Source: Polyangium sp. 6x1 (GTDB lineage: Bacteria > Myxococcota_A > Polyangia > Polyangiales > Polyangiaceae). Taken from it: a DNA stretch of 64,000 nt. How positions within the stretch are numbered: the stretch's first letter is position 1; every line of letters starts with the position of its first letter. The notes under the pieces were generated by a model, which saw only the letters and a list, made by a program, of their open reading frames with translations, searched no databases and was not told the DNA's origin. The stretch is from NCBI RefSeq assembly GCF_029946515.1, contig NZ_JARZHH010000048.1, positions 29,133 to 93,132 of the forward strand. The letters are read 5' to 3'. The position numbers were made by a program, and so were the translations under genes. Of this stretch, positions 29,104-34,348 are shown one piece after another.

Positions 29104-29176
29104 GGATCCGTAGCTCAATGGGCAGAGCATCCGCCTTTGAAGCGGAAGCGTGGAGGTTCGAGACCTCCCGGATCCT
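29104..29176 (+). tRNA. tRNA-Gln(TTG)
   Basis: Perfect cloverleaf: GGATCCG/CGGATCC, GCTC/GAGC, TCCGC-CTTTGAA-GCGGA with anticodon TTG, GGAGG-TTCGAGA-CCTCC. Discriminator T and an encoded CCA (29177-29179). Confidence 0.93.
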
Positions 29177-29208
29177 CCATGCTGCGCGTCGAGCGCAGCA
29201 GACGAGAA

Positions 29209-29229
29209 GACGAAAATAAAATCGACGGG
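29209..29229 (+). repeat. Module repeat, copy 2
   Basis: Same 21-base motif as at 28968, here between tRNA-Gln(TTG) and a small ORF. Confidence 0.7.
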
Positions 29230-29287
29230 TCGACGAATGAAATGGTTGACCGAACGTCGAAATGGATGTAGAGAGACGGGCGAGGGA

Positions 29288-29464
29288 ATGGCGATGGGCA
29301 AGCATCTGTATCGCGAGATCACGAAGGGCGACGCCGGCGAGCTGCCGGGCGCGGGTCTCTTCGGTGTCTCGGGGTTGCAGAGCCCTTCGCGCGATCTGGC
29401 GGCGAGCGAATCGAGCTCGACGGCGAATCGTGGTCTCGAGCCTCTCGATACGGGTGGATCCTAG
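29288..29464 (+). CDS. Small ORF A (58 aa), paralog of small ORF B
   Basis: Starts MAMGKHLYREITKGDAGELP and ends RGLEPLDTGGS. A GCGAGGG box lies just before two in-frame ATGs (29288, 29294); the second has better spacing. The N- and C-terminal blocks are shared with the 54-residue ORF at 29753, while the middle differs in length and sequence, which is the pattern expected for selected protein ends or for recombination. The polypeptide is hydrophilic, without TM or Cys. It sits between tRNA-Gln(TTG) and a terminator, in the same transcription unit as the tRNA. Function unknown; it may instead be a processing spacer. Confidence 0.5.
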   Translation: MAMGKHLYREITKGDAGELPGAGLFGVSGLQSPSRDLAASESSSTANRGLEPLDTGGS

Positions 29465-29491
29465 GATCGTCACGGCGTGACGTGTCCGAGG

Positions 29492-29528
29492 AGGCCGCCC
29501 GGGAAACCTGGCGGCCTTCGTCGTTTTT
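29492..29528 (+). terminator. Intrinsic terminator after small ORF A
   Basis: Stem AGGCCGCC...GGCGGCCT closing a short loop, followed by TCGTCG and TTTTT. A smaller CGTCAC/GTGACG hairpin precedes it at 29467-29482. Confidence 0.75.
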
Positions 29529-29569
29529 GCGCCTCGAGCGCGGCGGCGGGGACGTGGGGATGCGGTTTT

Positions 29570-29642
29570 GGATCCGTAGCTCAATGGGCAGAGCGTCCGC
29601 CTCTGAAGCGGAAGCGTGGAGGTTCGAGGCCTCCCGGATCCT
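29570..29642 (+). tRNA. tRNA-Gln(CTG)
   Basis: Near-identical to tRNA-Gln(TTG) with anticodon loop CTCTGAA (CTG), perfect stems, discriminator T and encoded CCA (29643-29645). Clearly a tandem duplicate with a changed wobble base. Confidence 0.93.
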
Positions 29643-29673
29643 CCATCTGCCGAATGCGATATCGGCAGACGAT

Positions 29674-29691
29674 GAAAATAAAATCGACGGG
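29674..29691 (+). repeat. Module repeat, copy 3
   Basis: GAAAATAAAATCGACGGG, third copy of the motif at 28968 and 29209, in the same place relative to its tRNA. Confidence 0.7.
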
Positions 29692-29752
29692 GCAACGAAT
29701 AAAATGGTTGACCCAAGCGTCGAAACGAAGTAAAGATAAACGGGGCGAGGGA

Positions 29753-29917
29753 ATGGCGATGGGCAAGCATCTGTACAACGAGGACGCGAAGGGGAACGCC
29801 GGCGAGCTGCCGGGCGTGGACCCGAGCGACCTCCTGCGGAGCCCTTCGCGGTATCATGCGGCCAAGGAATCGGGCTTGGTGCGTGGTCTCGAGCCTCTCG
29901 ATACGGGTGGATCCTAG
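29753..29917 (+). CDS. Small ORF B (54 aa), paralog of small ORF A
   Basis: Begins MAMGKHLYNEDAKGNAGELP and ends RGLEPLDTGGS, matching ORF A at both ends with a divergent centre (GVDPSDLLRSPSRYHAAKES). The same GCGAGGG box precedes it. Its position between tRNA-Gln(CTG) and an almost identical terminator shows that the whole tRNA-ORF-terminator module was duplicated. No known family recognised. Confidence 0.5.
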   Translation: MAMGKHLYNEDAKGNAGELPGVDPSDLLRSPSRYHAAKESGLVRGLEPLDTGGS

Positions 29918-29943
29918 GATCGTCACGACGTGACGTGTCCGAG

Positions 29944-29982
29944 GAGGCCGCCCGGGAAACCCCTGGCGGCCTTCTTCGTTTT
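29944..29982 (+). terminator. Intrinsic terminator after small ORF B
   Basis: GAGGCCGCC...GGCGGCCTTC stem with a GGGAAACCCCT-type loop and TTTT, a diverged copy of the terminator at 29492. Confidence 0.75.
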
Positions 29983-30067
29983 GGTCCGCCGGGGAGAAAA
30001 TGACAGGGGGTCGAGAGACGCCGCGAGCGCTCCAGGGCGCGCAGCAAGTCTATCGACACCCTGATAC

Positions 30068-30146
30068 GTGGACGCTGGGCATTGGTGAGCCCAGGTGGCT
30101 GTAAACCATCCGCGTTTGCTTGGAGGTTCGATTCCTCCCGTCCACA
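30068..30146 (+). tRNA. tRNA-Tyr(GTA)
   Basis: GTGGACG/CGTCCAC acceptor, GGGC/GCCC D-stem, anticodon loop CTGTAAA (GTA), a class II variable region as usual for bacterial Tyr, and GGAGG-TTCGATT-CCTCC. Discriminator A, CC only encoded. Confidence 0.92.
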
Positions 30147-30208
30147 CCGGCGCGTGAGAGAAACACGCGCGTGCAGGCGACGTGCGCCCGAAGAGCGCCG
30201 CCCGCTTC

Positions 30209-30279
30209 GGATTCGTAGCTCAAGGGTAGAGCAGCCGCCTCTTAAGCGGCAGGCGAGGGTTCGATCCCCTCCGGATCCA
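30209..30279 (+). tRNA. tRNA-Lys(CTT)
   Basis: GGATTCG/CGGATCC, GCTC/GAGC, GCCGC-CTCTTAA-GCGGC (anticodon CTT), GAGGG-TTCGATC-CCCTC, discriminator A. The anticodon arm is close to that of tRNA-Lys(TTT), linking the two. Confidence 0.92.
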
Positions 30280-30373
30280 CGACGCATCCCACCTCTCCGG
30301 AGGCGGGACTCGTTCTATGACAATCGATTCCGATACACAACGCGATGCCGCAGGGGCACGTCGTCCCTGCGCG

Positions 30374-30448
30374 TTTCAACGTAGCTCAAGCCCGGTAGAG
30401 CACTCGCCTGTTAAGTGAGAGGATGGGGGTTCGAATCCCTCCGTTGGA
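30374..30448 (+). tRNA. tRNA-Asn(GTT)
   Basis: TTCAACG/CGTTGGA acceptor with one T-G pair, GCTC/GAGC, CTCGC-CTGTTAA-GTGAG (anticodon GTT), GGGGG-TTCGAAT-CCCTC, discriminator G. Confidence 0.92.
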
Positions 30449-30457
30449 GCCGTCTTT

Positions 30458-30530
30458 TGCCCTTGTCGCTCGATGGTCGAGCGCCCTGCTTCGTATCCAG
30501 GGTCTCCCCGGTTCGATTCCGGGCGAGGGC
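30458..30530 (+). tRNA. Atypical tRNA, probably tRNA-Thr(CGT)
   Basis: GCCCTTG/CGAGGGC, GCTC/GAGC and CCCGG-TTCGATT-CCGGG are good. The anticodon arm is irregular: CCCTG and CAGGG close a 9-base loop, or CCTGC/CCAGG with a C-C mismatch close the 7-base loop TTCGTAT. The latter gives anticodon CGT (Thr) with U33 and A37. Anticodon TCG (Arg) is the alternative reading. Confidence 0.6.
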
Positions 30531-30542
30531 TTCGCTTCTGGT

Positions 30543-30592
30543 GGTGGTGGGGTAGCCGTGCTCCTTGAAACGGGCACGGTTACCCCACCACC
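30543..30592. repeat. 19-bp perfect hairpin inside the tRNA array
   Basis: 30543-30561 pairs with 30574-30592 over 19 bp (one G-T pair) around a 12-base loop. No T run follows, so it is more likely a processing, attenuation or mobile-element end structure than a simple terminator. Confidence 0.7.
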
Positions 30593-30602
30593 AACCCCCC
30601 AT

Positions 30603-30675
30603 GCCCCGTTCGTCTAGCGGTCAGGATACCGGCCTTTCAATCCGGTTGCCGGGGGTTCGACTCCCCCACGGGGCG
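30603..30675 (+). tRNA. tRNA-Glu(TTC)
   Basis: GCCCCGT/ACGGGGC, typical Glu D-arm (TCGTCTAGCGGTCAGGA), anticodon loop CTTTCAA (TTC), GGGGG-TTCGACT-CCCCC, discriminator G with encoded CCA. The 31-39 pair is C-T. Confidence 0.92.
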
Positions 30676-30683
30676 CCATTGCG

Positions 30684-30756
30684 TGGGCGTTACTCATCTG
30701 GCTGATGAGGGCAGGTTGTGACCCTGTGAAGGCGGGTTCGATTCCCGTACGCCCAA
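30684..30756 (+). tRNA. tRNA-His(GTG)
   Basis: TGGGCGT/ACGCCCA, GCAGG-TTGTGAC-CCTGT (anticodon GTG), GCGGG-TTCGATT-CCCGT. G at -1 (30683) is present, but position 73 is A where C is normal for the G-1:C73 His identity pair. Confidence 0.88.
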
Positions 30757-30774
30757 CCGAGGGACGGGTCGGAC

Positions 30775-30824
30775 GATCTCGGTTATCCACTGTTACTGGA
30801 TTCCGGAAGGAAACATCCGAGATC
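30775..30824 (+). ncRNA. Structured leader of the Ro60 gene, possible small RNA
   Basis: GATCTCGG (30775-30782) pairs perfectly with CCGAGATC (30817-30824). Inside lies ATCCA-CTGTTAC-TGGAT (30785-30801), a 5-bp stem with a 7-base loop, the geometry of an anticodon arm. It may be a regulatory leader, a Y-RNA-like RNA or a tRNA relic. No promoter or terminator was identified. Confidence 0.3.
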
Positions 30825-30899
30825 AACCAGCTCATCCGTCGCTCCATCCCTTGTTTTTTCTTCTCTTTCGCTCGCCCGCAGCGCGGGCCGGAGGTTCCG

Positions 30900-32561
30900 A
30901 TGACCAACTACATCCAGCACTTCGCCGCGCTGTTCACCCGGCAAAAGGACAAGGCGCGGCCCGATCAGGTCGAGAATTACGCCGGCGGCTTCGTCTTCGA
31001 GCTCGACGACTGGGCCCGCCTCGACCGGTGGCTCGTCCTCGGCTGCGAGGGCGGCACCTACTACGCGACCGAGCGCGCTTTGACGCAAGACAACGCGCGC
31101 GCCCTCGGGCGTTGCCTCGATACGGACGGCGAGCGGACGGTGCGGCGTATCGTCGAGATCAGCCGCTCGGGCCGCGCGCCCAAGAACGAGCCCGCGATCT
31201 TCGCCCTGGCGATGGCCGCGGGGCACGCCCGCCCCGAGGTCCGCAAGTCCGCGCTCGCGGCCTTGCCGGAGGTTTGTCGCACCGGAACGGATCTTTTCCA
31301 CTTCGCGCGAGCGGTGGAGGGCTTCCGTCGCTGGGGCCGCGGCCTCCGCAGCGCGATCGGCGCGTGGTACCAGGGCAAGAGCGCGGATGAATTGGCCTAC
31401 CAGGCCGTGAAGTACCGGCAGCGGGACGGCTGGAGCCACAAGGACCTCTTGCGGCTTTCGCACCCGACGCCCGTCACGGACGAGCACGGCGCGATGTACC
31501 GCTGGATCGTCGGCGGTATGGGCGCCGTGAAGAACGAGGCTGCCAAGGGCGGCGCTCTCGACCCCGAGAAGCTGCCGGCCCTCGTGCGGGCCTTCGAGGA
31601 GGCCAAGGACGCGCCGCGCGAGCGGCTCGTCACGCTCGTGCGCGAGCATCGCCTCACGCACGAGATGGTGCCCACGGAGTGGAAGAACGACCCTGCCGTG
31701 TGGGAAGCGCTGCTCCCCCACATGCCGCAGACGGCGCTGCTCCGGAACCTCGGCAAGATGACCGCCGTTGGGTTGCTCGCGCCCATGAGCGCGGCCGCGA
31801 GGCTCGTGGCCACGCGCCTCACGGACGTCGAGCGGCTCCGGCGGGCCCGGATTCACCCGGTGAGCGTTCTCTCCGCATTGCGCGTCTATGCGCAAGGCCG
31901 GGGCGAGCGTGCCCAGATGCGCGAGAATGCGCTCACCTGGGCGCCGGTGCGCGAGATCGTGGACGCTTTGGACGAGGCGTTTTACCTCGCATTCCGGTCG
32001 ATCGAGCCGACGGGAAAGAAGCACCTGCTCGCCCTCGACGTGTCGGGCTCGATGGATTCGGGCGCGATCGCGGGGATCCCGGGCCTCACGCCCCGGGTCG
32101 CGAGCGCGGCCATGGCGATGGCGACGGCGCGCATCGAGCCGTCGTTTTCCACCCTGGCCTTCGCCTCCGCGGGCGGCGCATTCGGCCCTCGCGGCGTCTC
32201 GGGCGTCATGTCCTTGCCCCTGTCGCCGAGGCAACGCCTCGACGACGTGCTCGGCATGGTCAGTGGTTTGCCCTTCGGCGGCACGGACTGCGCGCTGCCG
32301 ATGATCTGGGCTCAAAAGAACAAGGTCGAGGTCGACACGTTCGTCGTCTACACGGACAGCGAGACCTGGGCGGGTGAGATTCATCCGTTCCAGGCCCTCC
32401 GCGATTACCGTCAGGCGATGGGCCGTCCCGCAAAGCTCGTCGTGGTCGGCATGACCTCCACGGGCTTCACGATTGCCGATCCGCAGGACCCCGGCATGCT
32501 GGACGTCGTGGGCTTCGACGCGGCCGCACCGCAGGTGATGGCCGATTTCTCGAGAGCCTGA
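30900..32561 (+). CDS. rsr: Ro60/TROVE-vWA RNA-binding protein (Rsr-like)
   Basis: 553 residues. The N-terminal two-thirds are helical HEAT-like repeats of the TROVE ring (start NYIQHFAALFTRQ; QVENYAGGFVFELDDWARLDRWLVLG). The C-terminal vWA domain has a full MIDAS: DVSGSMDSG near residue 380, GGTDCALPM and YTDSETWAG. Ro60 binds misfolded RNAs and Y RNAs and works with PNPase in RNA degradation in Deinococcus. The start ATG 30900 has GGAGG 6 bases upstream; the frame extends upstream through the tRNA-His gene. It lies between two blocks of the tRNA array on the same strand, consistent with tRNA-linked Ro genes in some phage and plasmid arrays. Confidence 0.93.
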   Translation: MTNYIQHFAALFTRQKDKARPDQVENYAGGFVFELDDWARLDRWLVLGCEGGTYYATERALTQDNARALGRCLDTDGERTVRRIVEISRSGRAPKNEPAIFALAMAAGHARPEVRKSALAALPEVCRTGTDLFHFARAVEGFRRWGRGLRSAIGAWYQGKSADELAYQAVKYRQRDGWSHKDLLRLSHPTPVTDEHGAMYRWIVGGMGAVKNEAAKGGALDPEKLPALVRAFEEAKDAPRERLVTLVREHRLTHEMVPTEWKNDPAVWEALLPHMPQTALLRNLGKMTAVGLLAPMSAAARLVATRLTDVERLRRARIHPVSVLSALRVYAQGRGERAQMRENALTWAPVREIVDALDEAFYLAFRSIEPTGKKHLLALDVSGSMDSGAIAGIPGLTPRVASAAMAMATARIEPSFSTLAFASAGGAFGPRGVSGVMSLPLSPRQRLDDVLGMVSGLPFGGTDCALPMIWAQKNKVEVDTFVVYTDSETWAGEIHPFQALRDYRQAMGRPAKLVVVGMTSTGFTIADPQDPGMLDVVGFDAAAPQVMADFSRA

Positions 32562-32575
32562 ATTGCAGTCGAAAG

Positions 32576-32613
32576 GACGAGGGCGCGCGTGCCTCCACAC
32601 GCGCCTCCTCGTC
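32576..32613 (+). terminator. Hairpin after Ro60
   Basis: GACGAG-G-GCGCGTG type arms (32576-32591 with 32598-32613) form a long stem with small mismatches 15 bases after the Ro60 stop. Only a short T run follows, so it may stabilise the 3' end or act as a weak terminator. Confidence 0.5.
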
Positions 32614-32619
32614 CGGTTT

Positions 32620-32693
32620 GCTCCCGAATGCACTCTGGTGATGCAGCCTGATTGTCGATCAGGTGAGGGCGGGTTCGAATCCCCCCGGGGGCG
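32620..32693 (+). tRNA. tRNA-Asp(GTC), copy 1
   Basis: GCTCCCG/CGGGGGC, TGCA/TGCA D-stem, CCTGA-TTGTCGA-TCAGG (anticodon GTC), T-arm GCGGG-TTCGAAT-CCCCC with one C-C mismatch, discriminator G. Confidence 0.87.
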
Positions 32694-32694
32694 C

Positions 32695-32783
32695 TGGGAC
32701 AATCGTCCGGTACATCCGTCATCAAACCCTCGCCCGGGGGCCGGGCCGAACGATGATGGTTATCGCAATTGTCCCACGTTTTT
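32695..32783 (+). terminator. Long hairpin with T run before the tRNA-like gene
   Basis: TGGGACAAT (32695-32703) pairs with ATTGTCCCA (32768-32776), with further pairing inside (CATC/GATG), then CG and TTTTT that directly abuts the tRNA-like gene at 32784. Confidence 0.55.
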
Positions 32784-32907
32784 GCCGTCGTAGCTCAGAG
32801 GGTAGAGCACCTAAACACCTTTTCCGTCAACTCGCCCGAGCCCGGGCCGGCAGGGGAAGGTTATCATCTCCATGAGGCGGACGCGGGTTCGAGTCCCGTC
32901 GGCGGCG
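32784..32907 (+). ncRNA. tRNA-like gene with extended anticodon arm (Y-RNA candidate or interrupted tRNA)
   Basis: Acceptor GCCGTCG/CGGCGGC, D-arm GCTC/GAGC and T-arm GCGGG-TTCGAGT-CCCGT are canonical, but 64 bases separate the D-arm from the variable loop where about 17 are normal. The arm starts CCT/AGG (32810-32812 with 32875-32877) and contains an 8-bp stem CCTTTTCC/GGGGAAGG (32818-32825 with 32853-32860), extended by an A-T pair, plus an inner CTCG/CGAG hairpin. No anticodon can be assigned. It is the second RNA gene after Ro60, and bacterial YrlA Y RNAs carry tRNA-like modules, so a Ro60 ligand is plausible. A tRNA with a 50-base insertion is the alternative. Confidence 0.5.
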
Positions 32908-32921
32908 CAGATTCACGGTTC

Positions 32922-32992
32922 GGGGTGATGGTTCAACGGAAGAACACTGCCCTTGCACGGCAGGGATCGGGGTTCGAGTCCCCGTCATTCCA
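32922..32992 (+). tRNA. tRNA-Ala(TGC)
   Basis: GGGGTGA/TCATTCC with two G-T pairs, GTTC/GAAC, CTGCC-CTTGCAC-GGCAG (anticodon TGC), CGGGG-TTCGAGT-CCCCG, discriminator A. G3:T70 is the alanine identity pair. Confidence 0.92.
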
Positions 32993-33069
32993 CTCGTTCG
33001 CAGGAGTCGTTCGGAGACACCATGGCCATGAGCGGGAGGCCAGGCGGTGTTTCTGGGCGGCTCCCCTCT

Positions 33070-33142
33070 GGGGTCGTAGCTCAGTGGGTAGAGCACCTGG
33101 CTGGCAGTCAGGGGGTCGCCGGTTCGAATCCGGCCTTCTCCA
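33070..33142 (+). tRNA. tRNA-Ala(GGC)
   Basis: D-arm GCTC/GAGC, CCTGG-CTGGCAG-TCAGG (anticodon GGC), GCCGG-TTCGAAT-CCGGC. The acceptor GGGGTCG/CTTCTCC keeps G3:T70 but has two pyrimidine mismatches (positions 5-68 and 6-67), so function may be impaired. Confidence 0.87.
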
Positions 33143-33152
33143 CTCTCGTTTT

Positions 33153-33224
33153 GCCCTCGTATGCATCTGGTGAGGCAGCCCGATTGTCGATCGGGCGAGG
33201 GGAGTTCGATCCTCCTCGAGGGCG
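33153..33224 (+). tRNA. tRNA-Asp(GTC), copy 2
   Basis: GCCCTCG/CGAGGGC, CCCGA-TTGTCGA-TCGGG (anticodon GTC), GGGAG-TTCGATC-CTCCT, discriminator G. Differs in most stems from copy 1, so it is not a recent duplicate. Confidence 0.88.
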
Positions 33225-33233
33225 CCTTCGAAT

Positions 33234-33307
33234 GGGGTGATGGTTCAACCTGGGTAGAACACTGCCCTCGCACGGCAGAGATCGGGGTTCGAATCCCCGT
33301 CATTCCA
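33234..33307 (+). tRNA. tRNA-Ala(CGC)
   Basis: Same body as tRNA-Ala(TGC): GGGGTGA/TCATTCC, GTTC/GAAC, CTGCC-CTCGCAC-GGCAG (anticodon CGC), CGGGG-TTCGAAT-CCCCG. A three-base longer D-loop separates it from its paralog. Confidence 0.92.
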
Positions 33308-33313
33308 CGAATT

Positions 33314-33384
33314 GCGGTGGTGGTTCAACGGTAGAATCCGAGTGTGCCATACTCGGGATGGGAGTTCGATTCTCCCTCACCGCG
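33314..33384 (+). tRNA. tRNA-Gly(GCC)
   Basis: GCGGTGG/TCACCGC, GTTC/GAAT D-stem, CGAGT-GTGCCAT-ACTCG (anticodon GCC), GGGAG-TTCGATT-CTCCC, discriminator G. Confidence 0.88.
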
Positions 33385-33389
33385 CTCAT

Positions 33390-33463
33390 GCACCCGTATT
33401 GCTAGTGGGTCAGGCAGCTGGACTCTCAATCCAGTGACGCGGGTTCGATTCCCGCCGGGTGTG
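33390..33463 (+). tRNA. tRNA-Glu(CTC)
   Basis: GCACCCG/CGGGTGT, CTGGA-CTCTCAA-TCCAG (anticodon CTC), GCGGG-TTCGATT-CCCGC, discriminator G and encoded CCA. Confidence 0.9.
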
Positions 33464-33473
33464 CCAATTCGCC

Positions 33474-33502
33474 GAGGGGGTAGGCTGCTGACCTGCCCCC
33501 TC
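33474..33502. repeat. Inter-tRNA hairpin
   Basis: GAGGGGG-T-AGG pairs with CCT-G-CCCCCTC around a 7-base loop: 10 bp with one internal mismatch, between tRNA-Glu and tRNA-Arg. Confidence 0.5.
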
Positions 33503-33508
33503 ACTTCT

Positions 33509-33577
33509 CTCCCTGTCCTGGCGGCCAGGCGTCGGACTACGAATCCGACTGGCGAGGTTCGACTCCTCGCAGGGAGA
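33509..33577 (+). tRNA. tRNA-Arg(ACG), minimal D-arm
   Basis: CTCCCTG/CAGGGAG, TCGGA-CTACGAA-TCCGA (anticodon ACG), CGAGG-TTCGACT-CCTCG, discriminator A, encoded CCA. Only 69 bases: the D-loop is 3-5 bases and lacks the normal GG pair context. Confidence 0.88.
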
Positions 33578-33581
33578 CCAT

Positions 33582-33656
33582 GCCCTCGTCCTGCCGGTAC
33601 ATGCAGGCGCGAGCCTCCGAAGCTCGACGTTCCAGGTTCGACTCCTGGCGAGGGTA
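33582..33656 (+). tRNA. tRNA-Arg(CCG)
   Basis: GCCCTCG/CGAGGGT, CTGC/GCAG D-stem, CGAGC-CTCCGAA-GCTCG (anticodon CCG), CCAGG-TTCGACT-CCTGG, discriminator A. Confidence 0.9.
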
Positions 33657-33669
33657 TGTCCGAATTCAT

Positions 33670-33743
33670 CTGGGTGTGGCTCAACCTGGTAGAGCGCCGG
33701 CTCGGGGTGCCGGAGACTGGGGGTTCGAATCCCCCCACCCAGA
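33670..33743 (+). tRNA. tRNA-Pro(GGG) with C33
   Basis: CTGGGTG/CACCCAG, GCTC/GAGC, CCGGC-TCGGGGT-GCCGG (anticodon GGG), GGGGG-TTCGAAT-CCCCC, discriminator A, encoded CCA. Position 33 is C, not the near-universal U. Confidence 0.85.
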
Positions 33744-33747
33744 CCAT

Positions 33748-33822
33748 GTCCACGTGGCGTAACGGGCAAACGCAGCGGTCTTAGAAACCGTTTTGATGGG
33801 GGTTCGAATCCCTCCGTGGATA
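33748..33822 (+). tRNA. tRNA-Leu(TAG) with short variable loop
   Basis: GTCCACG/CGTGGAT, GCG/CGC D-stem, GCGGT-CTTAGAA-ACCGT (anticodon TAG), GGGGG-TTCGAAT-CCCTC, discriminator A. The variable loop is 6 bases, while Leu tRNAs normally carry a long class II arm as in the (GAG) and (CAG) genes nearby. Confidence 0.8.
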
Positions 33823-33827
33823 CTCAT

Positions 33828-33909
33828 GTCATCGTGGCGGAATGGCATACGTAGCAGGCTGAGATCCTGTGCCCGCAAGGGCGTGTGGGTTCGACTCCCA
33901 CCGATGACA
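33828..33909 (+). tRNA. tRNA-Leu(GAG)
   Basis: GTCATCG/CGATGAC, GCAGG-CTGAGAT-CCTGT (anticodon GAG), normal long variable arm GCCC-GCAA-GGGC, GTGGG-TTCGACT-CCCAC, discriminator A. Confidence 0.92.
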
Positions 33910-33913
33910 CTCT

Positions 33914-33987
33914 CTGGGTGTGGCTCAATCTGGTAGAGCACCGGCGTCGGGAGCCGGGGATTGGGGGTTCGAATCCCTCCACCCAGA
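33914..33987 (+). tRNA. tRNA-Pro(CGG)
   Basis: CTGGGTG/CACCCAG, GCTC/GAGC, CCGGC-GTCGGGA-GCCGG (anticodon CGG with normal U33), GGGGG-TTCGAAT-CCCTC, discriminator A. Near-identical body to tRNA-Pro(GGG). Confidence 0.92.
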
Positions 33988-34105
33988 CCGTACCTGGTGA
34001 TTGCGCTGTCGTTCCCAACAGAGACAGCAGCGATGACCCGGGGTAGTCCCGAACGAAACGAAGTGGAGTGAGGGACGTAGGGGGAGCCCCATCGAGGGCT
34101 CCCCC
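33988..34105 (+). other. Structured spacer in the array ending in a hairpin
   Basis: Contains GCTGTC/GACAGC (34005-34010 with 34023-34028), GTCCC/GGGAC and a perfect 10-bp stem (34080-34089 with 34096-34105). No cloverleaf fits and no ORF is seen; possibly a small RNA or a decayed tRNA pair. Confidence 0.35.
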
Positions 34106-34116
34106 TCCACAAAAAT

Positions 34117-34200
34117 GTCCATGTGGCGAAACTGGCAAACGCAGCGGTCTCAGATACCGTGCCCGTGAGGGCGTTGAGGGTTCGATTCCCTCCGTGGACA
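34117..34200 (+). tRNA. tRNA-Leu(CAG)
   Basis: GTCCATG/CGTGGAC, GCG/CGC, GCGGT-CTCAGAT-ACCGT (anticodon CAG), normal long variable arm GCCC-GTGA-GGGC, GAGGG-TTCGATT-CCCTC, discriminator A, encoded CCA. Confidence 0.92.
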
Positions 34201-34213
34201 CCAGCATCCCGCT

Positions 34214-34286
34214 GCTCGGGTGACGAAATGGCAAACGTGGCCAGCTCAAACCTGGTCGATTGGGGGTTCGAATCCCCCTCCGAGCA
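34214..34286 (+). tRNA. tRNA-Leu(CAA) with short variable loop
   Basis: GCTCGGG/TCCGAGC, ACG/CGT D-stem, GCCAG-CTCAAAC-CTGGT (anticodon CAA), GGGGG-TTCGAAT-CCCCC, discriminator A. The variable loop is 5 bases, abnormal for leucine. Confidence 0.8.
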
Positions 34287-34348
34287 CCGGATCATCGCAG
34301 TTGGAGAGAACGATGAAGAAGAAGAGACGGTAGACGGAGAGGTGGATC

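Noticed and set aside
28968..29691. CRISPR array made of the AAAATAAAATCGACGG motif
   Set aside because: Only three copies, 240 and 465 bases apart with long homologous flanks: tandem module duplication instead.
32810..32877. Group I or archaeal-type intron in the tRNA-like gene
   Set aside because: About 50 bases is far too short for a group I intron, and no bulge-helix-bulge at the exon borders is evident; a Y-RNA-like arm fits better but is unproven.
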